Positions 25,947 to 37,707 of a stretch of 64,000 nucleotides of DNA are shown piece after piece. The notes below the pieces were generated by a model. That model saw only the letters and a list, made by a program, of their open reading frames with translations. It had not been told where the DNA came from and did not search any database. The translations under genes and the position numbers were made by a program. Within the stretch, counting starts at the first letter, position 1, and every line of letters starts with the position of its first letter. This stretch comes from Flavobacterium akiainvivens (lineage in GTDB: Bacteria; Bacteroidota; Bacteroidia; Flavobacteriales; Flavobacteriaceae), in NCBI RefSeq assembly GCF_001278115.1, contig NZ_LIYD01000005.1:1246551-1310550 (forward strand). The letters are read 5' to 3'.

Positions 25947-26144
25947 TTATGAATAGTTTGAAGCTTTTGAAAATCTAAATTCACGCTTCATTTTTGCTTT
26001 AGTAGTATCTGCTACTACTACGGCCTTTTCTTTATTATAATTGCCATGCCTAACCTTTGCATACCCCCGCCTGTTATAACGTTCTATGTGCCCGGGAATG
26101 GCGGTTATTAATAGATATATAATGAGATATATTACTTTAATCAT
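25947..26144 (-). CDS. Small hypothetical protein
   Basis: 65 residues: a hydrophobic N-terminus (MIKVIYLIIYLLITAIPG) that could be a membrane anchor or signal, then a basic, hydrophilic tail rich in Lys and Arg. It starts 107 bp from the divergent TetR gene and ends 17 bp before the hydrolase start, so it could be the first gene of that operon. I recognise no family. The operon-like position favours a real gene, but the length is small. Confidence 0.4.
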   Translation of the reverse strand: MIKVIYLIIYLLITAIPGHIERYNRRGYAKVRHGNYNKEKAVVVADTTKAKMKREFRFSKASNYS

Positions 26145-26251
26145 GTTTTGACTGAGTTAATTTAATTTTTGCAAAAATAAAATAAAACACTAAAAAGTGT
26201 CTTAATTTTTAAACTAAATTTAAGTAAATTGCAAACTCATTAATTGTCAAT

Positions 26252-26896
26252 ATGGAAAGGAAACCAGCCGCCGGTAGTATTAGAAATAAAGAGCGCAGCA
26301 AAGAGAAGTTTTTAGATGCTGTAGGCACGGTTTTAGAGACTGAAGGCTTTGCCGGTTTAAAAATAAATACCATTGCAGCCACGGCAGGCATAGACAAAAA
26401 AATGATTTACAACTACTTTGGCGGAACTGACCAGCTAATTGATGAATATATAAACTCACAAGACTTTTGGAGTAATGTAAAGGGCGGGGAAATACCTGAA
26501 ATAAACGATGGCGGGCAGGAATTATCTAAACTTAGCCTAACACAGCAATTTGACTATGTAGCCCAAAATAAAAACCTGCAAAAAATATTGCTTTGGGGCC
26601 TTATGGAAGAAAGGAGTTCTTTAAAGCACATTGCAAATGAACGCGAAGTAAACGGGGAACTACTCCTCAGCCAGATTACCGACCCGTATTTTGCCGGAAA
26701 TGCTACACAGTTCCGCGCTATTATGGCCATTTTAATTTCAGGCATATACTACCTTAATATGTACAAGGGCATTAATGCCGACACTTTTTGCGGTATTGAC
26801 CTTACAAAACAACAAGGTACTGACGAGATAAAAAATGCCCTTTCAAAATTGATTGACCTTGTGTATCAGGATCAAAACAGCAACCAGAATTTATAA
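26252..26896 (+). CDS. TetR-family transcriptional regulator
   Basis: 214 residues. The N-terminal HTH is typical: RSKEKFLDAVGTVLETEGFA, LKINTIAATAGIDKKMIYNYF (about 12-57). The remainder is an alpha-helical ligand-binding domain without recognisable motif. It is divergent from the hydrolase unit on the minus strand. The ligand is unknown. The gene is AT-rich upstream and stands alone. Confidence 0.88.
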   Translation: MERKPAAGSIRNKERSKEKFLDAVGTVLETEGFAGLKINTIAATAGIDKKMIYNYFGGTDQLIDEYINSQDFWSNVKGGEIPEINDGGQELSKLSLTQQFDYVAQNKNLQKILLWGLMEERSSLKHIANEREVNGELLLSQITDPYFAGNATQFRAIMAILISGIYYLNMYKGINADTFCGIDLTKQQGTDEIKNALSKLIDLVYQDQNSNQNL

Positions 26897-27014
26897 CTTA
26901 TTATCTTACATATTTTTACAAAAAGTTTAACGGATGTGGTAAGATAATGTAGCCTTCAAAAAACTAAATTTACAGTACGATTTAGCATTCTTATTCTTAC
27001 AAAATTTGTTTTTA

Positions 27015-28061
27015 ATGGCTACTTTCCTGATCATACTTTCAAGCATACTTTTACTATTTACAGTAATGTCGCTCATAAAAAGTGATTACTGGACCTTTAG
27101 GGTTTTTGACTACCCACGCCTGCAAAAATTTGTACTGTCGGCAGCCTGTTTACTACTACTGCTTATTTATGTAGACCCTCACACATGGGTATTTCTTGTT
27201 TTTGTACCCCTAATGGCTGCAAACCTGATTTACCTGGCATGGCTTATATGGCCTTTTACTATGTTTGCCAAAAGGCAGGTATTGCGCATTGAACAAAAAC
27301 GGCCGGATGACCAGGTGTGCGTTATGATATCTAATGTATACCAGGATAACACAAATTACAACGGCTGTGTGGCTGAAGTACAAAAGGCTAACCCCGACGT
27401 GCTATTATTGCTGGAAACCAATAAAGCCTGGGATAACGGTACAAGCAAGCTAAGTGAAAAGTATAAATACAGCGTAAAGGTACCTCTGGAAAATACCTAC
27501 GGCATGATACTCTACTCTAAGCTTGAGCTTAAAAACAGTGAAATAAAGTATATGGTAGAAGATGGTATACCCAGCATACACACCCGTATTGTACTTAAAA
27601 GCGGCCGCGAAGTGCAACTATATGCCGTGCACCCCACTCCACCAGTACCTAATGAGAATCCTCGCTCTACCGAAAGGGATAAAGAATTATTGTTAGTGGC
27701 CGACCTTGCCAAAGAAAACAAGCTTCCGGTTATTGTAGTGGGCGACCTTAACGATGTAGCGTGGAGCTATACTACAGAGTTGTTCCTTAAAATGAGTGGG
27801 CTGTTAGACCCACGCCGTGGCAGGGGATTTTTTAACACTTTTCATGCGCACTACCCTTTTTTACGATTTCCGTTAGACCATGCTTTTATATCGCCTGATT
27901 TTAAGCTGGTGGGCATGAAACGCCTTAAAAACTTTAAATCAGACCACTTTCCTATTTACATACACCTGCAGTATGAACCTGCAGCAGAATATGAGCAGGC
28001 CCCCCTTGAGGCTGATGCAGATGATATAGAACTGGCAGAAGAGAAAAAAGCCAAAGAATAA
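27015..28061 (+). CDS. Membrane-anchored endonuclease/exonuclease/phosphatase-family protein
   Basis: 348 residues from the ATG at 27015 (a TTG three codons earlier is unlikely). Two or three N-terminal membrane helices lie between about 2 and 82. Then comes an EEP domain with N107 in ISNVYQ, E134 in LLLLETN, H206 in YAVHP, D244 and N246 in VVGDLND, D288-H289 in PLDHAF and the final D310-H311 in KSDHFP. These are the metal-binding and catalytic positions of the family, which cleaves phosphodiesters of nucleic acids, inositol phosphates or sphingolipids. With its N-terminal anchor it resembles bacterial YafD-like proteins. Substrate unknown. The C-terminus is acidic and charged. Confidence 0.85.
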   Translation: MATFLIILSSILLLFTVMSLIKSDYWTFRVFDYPRLQKFVLSAACLLLLLIYVDPHTWVFLVFVPLMAANLIYLAWLIWPFTMFAKRQVLRIEQKRPDDQVCVMISNVYQDNTNYNGCVAEVQKANPDVLLLLETNKAWDNGTSKLSEKYKYSVKVPLENTYGMILYSKLELKNSEIKYMVEDGIPSIHTRIVLKSGREVQLYAVHPTPPVPNENPRSTERDKELLLVADLAKENKLPVIVVGDLNDVAWSYTTELFLKMSGLLDPRRGRGFFNTFHAHYPFLRFPLDHAFISPDFKLVGMKRLKNFKSDHFPIYIHLQYEPAAEYEQAPLEADADDIELAEEKKAKE

Positions 28062-28063
28062 AA

Positions 28064-28092
28064 AAGGGCTGCATCATATTAGTGCAGCCCTT
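28064..28092. terminator. Bidirectional intrinsic terminator
   Basis: A perfect 10-bp stem (AAGGGCTGCA, 28064-28073 with 28083-28092) has a 9-base loop. On the minus strand it is followed by six T; on the plus strand the trailing run is weaker (ACTGTTTT). It separates the convergent EEP gene and the end of the alpha-glucan operon. Confidence 0.85.
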
Positions 28093-28112
28093 ACTGTTTT
28101 AAAGCCGAAAAA

Positions 28113-30236
<2,124 letters not shown>

Positions 30237-30240
30237 TTAA

Positions 30241-31620
30241 TTAATTTTTCAAAATGCGGTATTCATACGCAGCCAGGTTAACGTTTGCCGGCAGGTTAGC
30301 AGCAGTACCTGTAAGGCCGTCTGTCCAGGTTTCAGCAGCAAGCTGTGCCGGCAGTATGTAGTTGGCATTTGCGTTAGTAAGGTTAGCTAAGATAAGCACT
30401 TTTTCGCCGTCTTTTTCCATTGTAAAAGCACTCACGGCATTACTGCTGTAACCGGTATAGGCACCGCGCTTAACGGCATTACTACTTTTCCTGAAGGCAA
30501 TAATCTTTTTGTATTCTTCAAGCATGTCATTATCGGGCGTACTCCAGTCTATAGGGGCATCATTAAGGAAATCAATACGCGGCACGTAGCCTATTTCCTG
30601 TGCGTTATAGACCATAGGTACTGATTTCATGTAAGAAGCCACTACAAACGCCGCCATAGAGCCACGCGCACCATTAAACAGCTCCATAGCCGAACCGTGG
30701 CTAAGGTTAACATCGTGGTTGGTGCTGTAGCGAATTATACGCCAGTCATAATTATAGTTATTGGCATATTCACTGGCATTTACATCTTGAAGATGTGTGG
30801 CAGGCTTGTTGTCGTGGTACACTTCATCAAGCGCAGCAAAAAAGCCAAAGCCAAATGTATAGTCAAACCCTGCAGTAAAATGGTTAAAGCGGCTGCCCTC
30901 GGCGAGCATTAGCAGCTTTTGGTTTTTCTTGATACCGCGAAGTGCTGTGTTTGCTTCTGCCCAAAAGTTTTGTGGCACATAATCAGCGGCGTCACAACGG
31001 AAACCGTCTATATTGGCATTGTATACCCAGTAAGCCATGGCATCTATCATAGCTTTACGCATTTCGGTGCTTTCAAAGTTAAGTTGCGCCACGTCGGCCC
31101 AGTTGGTTCCCGGGGGGCTTATAATGTTGCCCTCTTCATCCTGCTGGTACCAATCAGGGTGCTGTGTAATCCAGGCATTGTCATACGATGTATGGTTAGC
31201 CACCCAGTCCAGCATTACGGCCATATCAAGGCTATGCGCCTCGTTTACCAATGCACGAAGGTCTTCAAGCGTACCCATTTGGGCACTAATGGCAGTATAG
31301 TTTTGTACCGAATACGGCGAACCCGCTGCACCGGCCATGTTAACCTGGCCTATTGGATAAATGGGCATAAGGTATACTACATTGGCACCCAGTTCTTTTA
31401 TATAGCTTAGCCTTTGGCGCACGGCATTAAGTGTACCTTCGGGACTAAAAGAACGTACATTAACCTGGTAAATAACGGCATCCTGCGGCAGCGGCATATT
31501 AGCAAACGGCTGCCCATACTGCTCATAATTAAAACTTTGCGCCTGTACTGCATCATCATCGCTGCATGAAAGCAGCGCAACAGAAGCAAATAAGCTTAAA
31601 AATATCTTAGATAATTTCAT
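30241..31620 (-). CDS. Alpha-amylase family (GH13) lipoprotein
   Basis: 459 residues. The lipobox Cys is C19 followed by SDDD, an acidic stretch of the kind that directs lipoproteins to the cell surface in this phylum. The barrel has DWVANHTS (region I), GFRCDAAD with nucleophile D210 (region II), AEGSR with acid/base E241 (region III) and STNHD with D303 (region IV). The likely job is endo-cleavage of starch or related alpha-glucan at the cell surface, as for SusG, giving fragments for SusC/SusD import and GH97. It is only about 460 residues and lacks inserted binding modules. Confidence 0.9.
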   Translation of the reverse strand: MKLSKIFLSLFASVALLSCSDDDAVQAQSFNYEQYGQPFANMPLPQDAVIYQVNVRSFSPEGTLNAVRQRLSYIKELGANVVYLMPIYPIGQVNMAGAAGSPYSVQNYTAISAQMGTLEDLRALVNEAHSLDMAVMLDWVANHTSYDNAWITQHPDWYQQDEEGNIISPPGTNWADVAQLNFESTEMRKAMIDAMAYWVYNANIDGFRCDAADYVPQNFWAEANTALRGIKKNQKLLMLAEGSRFNHFTAGFDYTFGFGFFAALDEVYHDNKPATHLQDVNASEYANNYNYDWRIIRYSTNHDVNLSHGSAMELFNGARGSMAAFVVASYMKSVPMVYNAQEIGYVPRIDFLNDAPIDWSTPDNDMLEEYKKIIAFRKSSNAVKRGAYTGYSSNAVSAFTMEKDGEKVLILANLTNANANYILPAQLAAETWTDGLTGTAANLPANVNLAAYEYRILKN

Positions 31621-31648
31621 TGTATATCGTGTTAGGTAATGGCCACAC

Positions 31649-31667
31649 CCCTCCTGTTACCGGAGGG
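31649..31667 (-). other. Stem-loop in the susE-GH13 spacer
   Basis: A six-bp GC-rich stem (CCCTCC, 31649-31654, and GGAGGG, 31662-31667) lies in the 102-bp gap between the susE-like gene and the GH13 gene. No T run follows on the minus strand, so it is unlikely to be a full terminator. It could affect mRNA processing or the relative expression of the genes on either side. Confidence 0.35.
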
Positions 31668-31722
31668 ATGCTTAAAGCAAAGTTTAACCCAAACTTTACA
31701 GTATTGCCATTACGTTTTTTAA

Positions 31723-32793
31723 TTAGTTTAAGGTTACGCTATAGGTTGCTTCTGTTGGGAACGTTTGCCCCTGGTCAGGGTAAGACGGCAATGAGAAGGT
31801 TACGGTATAGTTACCGGCTTCGGTTACATTGTGTGCCCCCTGGTTGTCAAACAGCATGGTGGTGCCATTAGCATCAGTACCATAGTTTACCGCCCACTGG
31901 TCGTTAAAGCGGAATTTAAGTGCACCGGCAGTAAGGCTGCCCGTCCAGGTCCATTGCTCATTCTGGTAATCCCAGCTCATATCGGTATCGGCATCCCAGC
32001 TGCTTGGCGTGGCTGTACCAATAATACCAAATGAATATGGCGTTAGCGAATATGTAAGCGTGTTAAGGTCTACCTTAATTTTGTAAGTACCTGCACCCGG
32101 AGCCGAAAGGTTGCCGTCGGCCATGTGGGCCAGGCCACCATTGCCGTCAGGGCCATAAAAATCAGACCAGTCCTGAGTAGTGGTAAACTTAAACTCAAGG
32201 GCATCGGCAGTAAAAGTCAGCAGGCCTTCAAACACACCTACATCAACAGCATTTACCGTAGCAGCCGTAGCAGGGTTCCAGCCCTGGTACTGCCCGGGAA
32301 GGTAAAGCTGTGTAAGGGTTATTTGCTGTACAAACGGTGTAACCGTAAGTGGTATGGCATGAGAATATACTGTGCGGTCCATTGTAGCCGCTACCCTAAC
32401 TACCAGTTCCCCGGCCACATCTTCAGGCAGGCCAAAATCAAGGGCTATTTCATTAAGGTCGGCACCCTGAAAGGTTTTGCTCAGTACGTCCTCGCCTACA
32501 GTAATGCTAAGGGCATTAGCCCACGCGGTTGACCCAATGGTATCGGCCGGCACATCAATCTGTAGCATATAGGTTACAGGCGCCGTTACAGGAAACTGCA
32601 CGGCATCCCATGAAATTGTGGTAACGGCCTGATACCTGTTTTCGGGTGTAAGCACCACATTGTTTGGGGTTGCCACAACCTGGCCTTCAAAACTAACGGC
32701 TTCCAATACGGTAAGGGTATCGTCCTGCGAGCACGAAGCCGCCATAAAAAACACAGCGCAACCGGCTATAAGCTTATTTATATAGTGTTTCAT
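31723..32793 (-). CDS. SusE/SusF-like outer-membrane starch-binding lipoprotein
   Basis: 356 residues. The lipobox Cys is C21, followed by SQDDT. The N-terminal domain (about 30-150) has the SusE-type pattern VTTISWDAVQFPVTAPVTYMLQID. The remainder contains two repeated starch-binding modules that open with LYLPGQYQGWNPATA and IIGTATPSSWDADTDMSWDY and contain the conserved FKFTTTQDW and LKFRFNDQW motifs. It would bind glucan at the cell surface. Position between susD and the GH13 gene matches the Sus order. Confidence 0.88.
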   Translation of the reverse strand: MKHYINKLIAGCAVFFMAASCSQDDTLTVLEAVSFEGQVVATPNNVVLTPENRYQAVTTISWDAVQFPVTAPVTYMLQIDVPADTIGSTAWANALSITVGEDVLSKTFQGADLNEIALDFGLPEDVAGELVVRVAATMDRTVYSHAIPLTVTPFVQQITLTQLYLPGQYQGWNPATAATVNAVDVGVFEGLLTFTADALEFKFTTTQDWSDFYGPDGNGGLAHMADGNLSAPGAGTYKIKVDLNTLTYSLTPYSFGIIGTATPSSWDADTDMSWDYQNEQWTWTGSLTAGALKFRFNDQWAVNYGTDANGTTMLFDNQGAHNVTEAGNYTVTFSLPSYPDQGQTFPTEATYSVTLN

Positions 32794-32810
32794 AATTGAT
32801 TTTAATTAGG

Positions 32811-34310
32811 TTAGTAGCCCGGGTTTTGCACCAGCAGGTGGTTAGCATCCATAGCTGCGGTAGGTATTGGGAACAGTTTCCTGTACTCCTGAGAGGCACC
32901 CCTGAAAAGGTTGGGCTGCAGGAACGTACCAAAACGAATCATGTCCTGGCGACGGTGGCCTTCAAAATGAAGCTCAAAAGCACGCTCGTTATACACATCT
33001 GTCAGCGTGGGGTTAGCGGTAAGGGCACCAAGGCCTGCACGCTGGCGCACCTGGTCAATAAATGGCTTTGCAGCACCGGTATTACCCAGGCGCACATTGC
33101 ACTCGGCCATCATAAGCAGTACATCGGCATAACGGAAAATTGGGAAGTCGTTACTTGCACCGCCACCGTTTGCAATGCCGGCTGGGTAAAACTTAACGCA
33201 ACGCACACCGGCCATAGGCGCAGCACCCGGATTATCAAGCGATGTAACGTTAACAGCATAGTTTATACCACCACCCTGATTGCCTACTAAAAACTGGTTG
33301 CGGCGCATATCGGCAGCATCAAATTTTTCATAATAATCCTGTGGGATAATGGTACCGTTCCAGCCGCTGTAGCCAAACAATGTTTGTGCATGAGGCCCAT
33401 ACAGGCTACGCACAGCATATATATTGCGCGATACCACATCGGCCGTTGCAAATATGCTCCAAATGGTTTCATCATCCGGGTTTACATCGCCAAACAGCTC
33501 GAAATATTCATTACCCAACGGACTGTTTTCGTTAGCAGCGCCACTGTGCAGCGTAAAGGCACCCTGGCTTACTACCTCGCATGCTGCAAGACATTCCTGC
33601 CAGCGAGGTGTGCCGGTATATACCTCGGCATTAAGGTATACCTTGGCAAGCAGCGTGTAGCCTGCCCACCTGTTAAACCTGCCATAGTAAACACCGCCTT
33701 TATCAGCGGCAAGCTGGTCTACATAAGTGGTAAGTTCGCTCACAACAAAATCATACACTTCCTGGCGGCTGGCCTGCGGAATCTGGTCTACCGTAATATT
33801 GTTATCTGTATAAAAAGGTATGTTGCCATAATCATCCATAAGCAGGTAGTAAAAAAATGCCCTCAGCACGTGTGCTTCGGCTATTTTAGACTGTTCTGCA
33901 CCACCGTTTTCAAGCAGCTCAACAGCAAGGTTGGCGTTAAAAACCGACTTGTACAGCCAGTTCCAGGTGTTTACCACAATACCATCTGTAGGCAGCCACT
34001 CGTGCTTGTAAAGGCGTGCAAAATCAAGTTGCCAGTCGCCCGTGTTGCGGTGCGGTATTACCTGCTCATCAGAACTCATACAGTTAAGGTCATACCAGCT
34101 GTTATCGGCCCCGGCATAGCCCACACCGCCCCAGTTGCCCGCTACCTGGCCGTAAACGGCTGCAAGTGCTGCGTTAGACCCTTCCGGCGTACCGTAAAAC
34201 TCATCTGATATATATTTATCATAAACTTCTTCGCTCACATCTGTACAGCCCTGTAGCGGCAAAAGTGCTGCACAGGCCAAAAGTGATATATATAGATTTT
34301 TCATTTTCAT
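32811..34310 (-). CDS. SusD/RagB-family nutrient-binding lipoprotein
   Basis: 499 residues. Signal peptide with lipobox Cys C22 (LPLQGCTDVSEE). The family pattern includes the TPR-like helical scaffold, AHVLRAFFYYLLMDDYGNIPFYTD, the GYTLLAKVYLNAEVYTG block, FPIFRYADVLLMMAECNVRLG and the C-terminal NERAFELHFEGHRRQDMIRFG. It forms the lid of the SusC channel and binds glycan before import. The gene starts two bases after the susC stop. The downstream GH13 and GH97 genes suggest starch or malto-oligosaccharides. Confidence 0.93.
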   Translation of the reverse strand: MKMKNLYISLLACAALLPLQGCTDVSEEVYDKYISDEFYGTPEGSNAALAAVYGQVAGNWGGVGYAGADNSWYDLNCMSSDEQVIPHRNTGDWQLDFARLYKHEWLPTDGIVVNTWNWLYKSVFNANLAVELLENGGAEQSKIAEAHVLRAFFYYLLMDDYGNIPFYTDNNITVDQIPQASRQEVYDFVVSELTTYVDQLAADKGGVYYGRFNRWAGYTLLAKVYLNAEVYTGTPRWQECLAACEVVSQGAFTLHSGAANENSPLGNEYFELFGDVNPDDETIWSIFATADVVSRNIYAVRSLYGPHAQTLFGYSGWNGTIIPQDYYEKFDAADMRRNQFLVGNQGGGINYAVNVTSLDNPGAAPMAGVRCVKFYPAGIANGGGASNDFPIFRYADVLLMMAECNVRLGNTGAAKPFIDQVRQRAGLGALTANPTLTDVYNERAFELHFEGHRRQDMIRFGTFLQPNLFRGASQEYRKLFPIPTAAMDANHLLVQNPGY

Positions 34311-34312
34311 AG

Positions 34313-37300
34313 TTATTTAAATCGTACGTTTAAGCCCAGTGCAATAGTCCTGGTGCGTGGGTAAATACCGTTGTCTCCACCGGCACCGTTGCCTCCTGTA
34401 AAGTTTAGCTCAGGGTCTATGCCTGTATAGTCGGTTATCAGTATCAGGTTGCTTCCGGTTACCGAGAACCTAAGCCCTTCTATGTACTTGTTGTCTTTCA
34501 CATTAAGGTTGTAGCCAATAGTGGCGTTATCAAGCCTTATGAAAGAACCGTCTTCAAGGAAAAGGTCTGACTGGTACTGTGAAGTATATATGCCCAGTGG
34601 CACAGCGCTTGCCAGTATGTTAGAACGGCCAATGTTTTCGGTATAACTAAGTGCAGAGCGCAGGCCGTTGTACACTTTGTTTCCGCCTGAACCCCTCCAA
34701 AGCATAGAGAAATCAAAGTCTTTGTAACGGAAGGTTGGGTTAAACGAAAACGTATATTTAGGAAGCGACTGCCCTGCAAGGTACCTGTCAGGACTGGTAT
34801 TGCCCTGGTCTATAATACCATTGCCATCGCGGTCTACCACGGTTTCGGCATTCTGGTCGGTTTTACTTTCGTGCTGTAGTATGTTGAAGACACCTATTGG
34901 CTGGCCTTCAATCAGGTAAGTACTTGGCCCCCAGCCCACATTGTTTGTATTAAGCGGCACACCGTTTATGCTTCCACTAAGGCTAAGCACCTCGTTGCGA
35001 AGGAAGGTAACGTTACCGGCAAGGGTAAGGCTCATATCATCTGTACTGATAACATCATAAGCAAGCGATGCCTCTATACCTTCATTACGCAGGCTTCCCA
35101 CGTTTGCCATAATAGTTGGGAACGGGAACGGCGGCTGTGGCACTGTATAGCTGAACAACAGGTCGTCAGTCTTAGCGGTAAACACGTCTACCGTACCGCG
35201 AAGGCGGTTATCTGCCATAGCGAAATCTACACCTATATTGGCCTGTTTCTTGGTTTCCCACCTTAAGTCGGCATTATCGTTTTGGGAAATGGCAAAATTG
35301 GTAATTTGCTGGCCGCCAAAGTAAGTAACACCATTAGCGCCTACCAGCGAAAGCGAGTTTTGCGGGCCAAGTCCAGACTGGTTGCCCACCACACCATAGC
35401 CTACACGCAGCTTAAGTTCGTTAAAGGTAGTCTGGTTGGCCATAAACGGCTCTTTTTCTATTTGCCATGCTGCCGATGCCGATGGGAAATTACCCCACTT
35501 GTGGTTTGCACCAAATACTGAGGATGCATCGCGGCGCAGGCTGGCCGTTAGCAGGTAGCGTTCCTTAAATGTATAGTTAACACGGCCCAGGAATGATACC
35601 AGGGTACGGTCGTTTTTATAAGATGAGATATCGCCCGGGCGCACAGCACTCAGGTCGCCAAGCTGCATGGCATTGTAGGTGGTAATATCATTAATAAAAC
35701 CGCGTGCCTGGCTGTAATTGCCCTGGTACATTTGGTTTTGCCATTCATAAAGCCCTAATACATCTATGGCGTGGCTGCCAAAAGTATTCCTGTAGTTAAG
35801 GCTCATGTTCATAAGCTTTTCATTAGTCCTGTTATCGCTAATGTTAGCAAAGCCCTTTTGGTCTATGGCGTTAGCACTGGTAGATTCTACCGGAAGGAAG
35901 AAACCGTTGCTGCTGCTTGATTTCCTCCAGGAACCAAACCATGAAGCCGTTAGCCCTTCAACCACATCAAGGTCGGCACGAAGGCTACCAAAGAAGTTGT
36001 CGTTTTGTTCTTCGCTGGTAACGGTTTGCGATACAGCATACGGGTTAAGGTACTGGAAAACGTTAGGATCTGTAAAATAAGTGCCATCTGTATTATACAC
36101 CGGGTCTGTAGGGCGCATAAGGTAGGCATTTGTAATAAGGTTTGATGTGAACGATGCACGGCCTATGCTGGCTACCATACGGTTAATATCGCTGGTACCG
36201 GTATTTAGGTTAAAAGTTAGCTTAAGCCTGTCGTCAAGGGCTTTTTGGGTAGCCTGAAGGCGGCCTATGTAGCGCTTGTTGTTACTTTCTATAACCACAC
36301 CATCCTGAAGAATAGCTGTTACCGATGCACGGTAGTTAAATTTGTCGGTACCTCCGCCAAAAGACAGGTTGTAATTTTGGGTAAAGCCTGTTTGGGTCAT
36401 AATATCAAACCAGTCAGTATCAGAACCATGGTTTGCCGAAGCCGGAACGCCGTTAAGCTGTGCCTGCTGCCACCATTGGTCTGCACTAAGCATATCAAGC
36501 TTTTTAGGGATAAAATCAAAAGAGGTATTGGCCGAAAATTCTACCGATGTAGTGCCTGCCTTGCTCTTTTTAGTTGTGATGATAATAACACCCGCTGCAC
36601 CACGCGAACCGTAAACGGCTGTGGCACTGGCATCTTTAAGCACATCCATTGAGGCAATTTCGCCCGGGGCAATTTGGTTAAGCAGGTTCATATCACCCTG
36701 CACTCCGTCTACTACCACAAGCGGATCGCTACCGCCTATAAGCGACGATATACCGCGAATCCTTACATAAGGTGCAGAACCCGGCTCGCTGCCTGTTTGG
36801 GTAACCGTTACACCGGCCAACTTGCCACTCATAAGCTGTAGCGGACTGGTTATTGCACCCTGGTTCATGTCTTTGGCCGAAATTGAGCCTACCGCACCGG
36901 TAACGTCTTTTTTACTGGTGCTGGTGTAGCCCACTACCACAAGTTCTTCCATTTGCGCCGCATCGGGCACAAGAGCTATAGTGCCAGGGTTTTGAGAGGC
37001 TGTAAAGGTTTTGGTCTGGTAGCCCAGGTAGGTAATGCTTAGCACTGCATCAGGCCCTGAAACATTGATTTCAAAGTTACCGTCTTCATCAGTTACAGTT
37101 GTTTTACGTGTGGCATCTTCCATAACGGTTGCACCCGGCAGCGGCATGCCAAACTCATCTACCACACGGCCTTTTACAGGCTCCTGTATAAGCGTTGGCC
37201 AAAACACCGGCGCCGTTCTTTTCAGCATTACCTGTGTGCCGCGCACTATGTAATTGGTATCGGTTTTTTTGAATATTTTTTTAAGCACACCGGCTATTTC

Positions 37301-37567
37301 TTCGTTTTTTACACGGATAGAAACAGTCCTGTTAAGCTCTACATCGCTAAGGCTGTACACAAAACGAAAATCTGTGCTTTGCTCTATGGCCTCTATAACC
37401 TTTTCAACGGTTGTGTTGTTTAAATTAAGCGTAACTGTGCTCTGGGCATAGCTACTTGCCTTCATGTTAAACATAGCGACCAAAAACAGTAGGGTTGTAA
37501 GTTTCAATTTCAGGTCAATTTTAGGCAAAGGAATATCTAAACCAATGCCTTTTGGTTTTTTTTTCAT
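34313..37567 (-). CDS. SusC/RagA TonB-dependent transporter with STN signalling domain
   Basis: 1084 residues from the ATG at 37567; the frame is open 12 codons further. After a long export signal comes an STN domain (about 50-105: TVTLNLNNTTVEKVIEAI, then a block ending KNEEIAGVLKKIF), a carboxypeptidase-D-like domain (VKGRVVDEFGMPLPGATV), a plug domain (VVVGYTSTSKKDVTGAV to VLKDASATAVYGSRGAAGV) and the beta barrel ending in Phe-Lys. The STN domain normally contacts a FecR-type anti-sigma factor across the periplasm. The adjacent fecR and ECF sigma genes make this a substrate-sensing transporter. The substrate is inferred to be alpha-glucan. Confidence 0.93.
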   Translation of the reverse strand: MKKKPKGIGLDIPLPKIDLKLKLTTLLFLVAMFNMKASSYAQSTVTLNLNNTTVEKVIEAIEQSTDFRFVYSLSDVELNRTVSIRVKNEEIAGVLKKIFKKTDTNYIVRGTQVMLKRTAPVFWPTLIQEPVKGRVVDEFGMPLPGATVMEDATRKTTVTDEDGNFEINVSGPDAVLSITYLGYQTKTFTASQNPGTIALVPDAAQMEELVVVGYTSTSKKDVTGAVGSISAKDMNQGAITSPLQLMSGKLAGVTVTQTGSEPGSAPYVRIRGISSLIGGSDPLVVVDGVQGDMNLLNQIAPGEIASMDVLKDASATAVYGSRGAAGVIIITTKKSKAGTTSVEFSANTSFDFIPKKLDMLSADQWWQQAQLNGVPASANHGSDTDWFDIMTQTGFTQNYNLSFGGGTDKFNYRASVTAILQDGVVIESNNKRYIGRLQATQKALDDRLKLTFNLNTGTSDINRMVASIGRASFTSNLITNAYLMRPTDPVYNTDGTYFTDPNVFQYLNPYAVSQTVTSEEQNDNFFGSLRADLDVVEGLTASWFGSWRKSSSSNGFFLPVESTSANAIDQKGFANISDNRTNEKLMNMSLNYRNTFGSHAIDVLGLYEWQNQMYQGNYSQARGFINDITTYNAMQLGDLSAVRPGDISSYKNDRTLVSFLGRVNYTFKERYLLTASLRRDASSVFGANHKWGNFPSASAAWQIEKEPFMANQTTFNELKLRVGYGVVGNQSGLGPQNSLSLVGANGVTYFGGQQITNFAISQNDNADLRWETKKQANIGVDFAMADNRLRGTVDVFTAKTDDLLFSYTVPQPPFPFPTIMANVGSLRNEGIEASLAYDVISTDDMSLTLAGNVTFLRNEVLSLSGSINGVPLNTNNVGWGPSTYLIEGQPIGVFNILQHESKTDQNAETVVDRDGNGIIDQGNTSPDRYLAGQSLPKYTFSFNPTFRYKDFDFSMLWRGSGGNKVYNGLRSALSYTENIGRSNILASAVPLGIYTSQYQSDLFLEDGSFIRLDNATIGYNLNVKDNKYIEGLRFSVTGSNLILITDYTGIDPELNFTGGNGAGGDNGIYPRTRTIALGLNVRFK

Positions 37568-37707
37568 ACGTTTGTTATTGATTGTGTTAACTCTGATTTG
37601 CAATCATTCTCTAATCGGAAATTGTTCGCAGCTCTTTCCGATTTTTTTATGTGCATTTGGGTCAGTTTCTACTCATAAGCATATTGGGTTTTGGGTTAAG
37701 GTTTGGG

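Noticed and set aside
33384..34208. 274-codon plus-strand frame
   Set aside because: Antisense shadow of the SusD gene at 32811-34310; no domain pattern.
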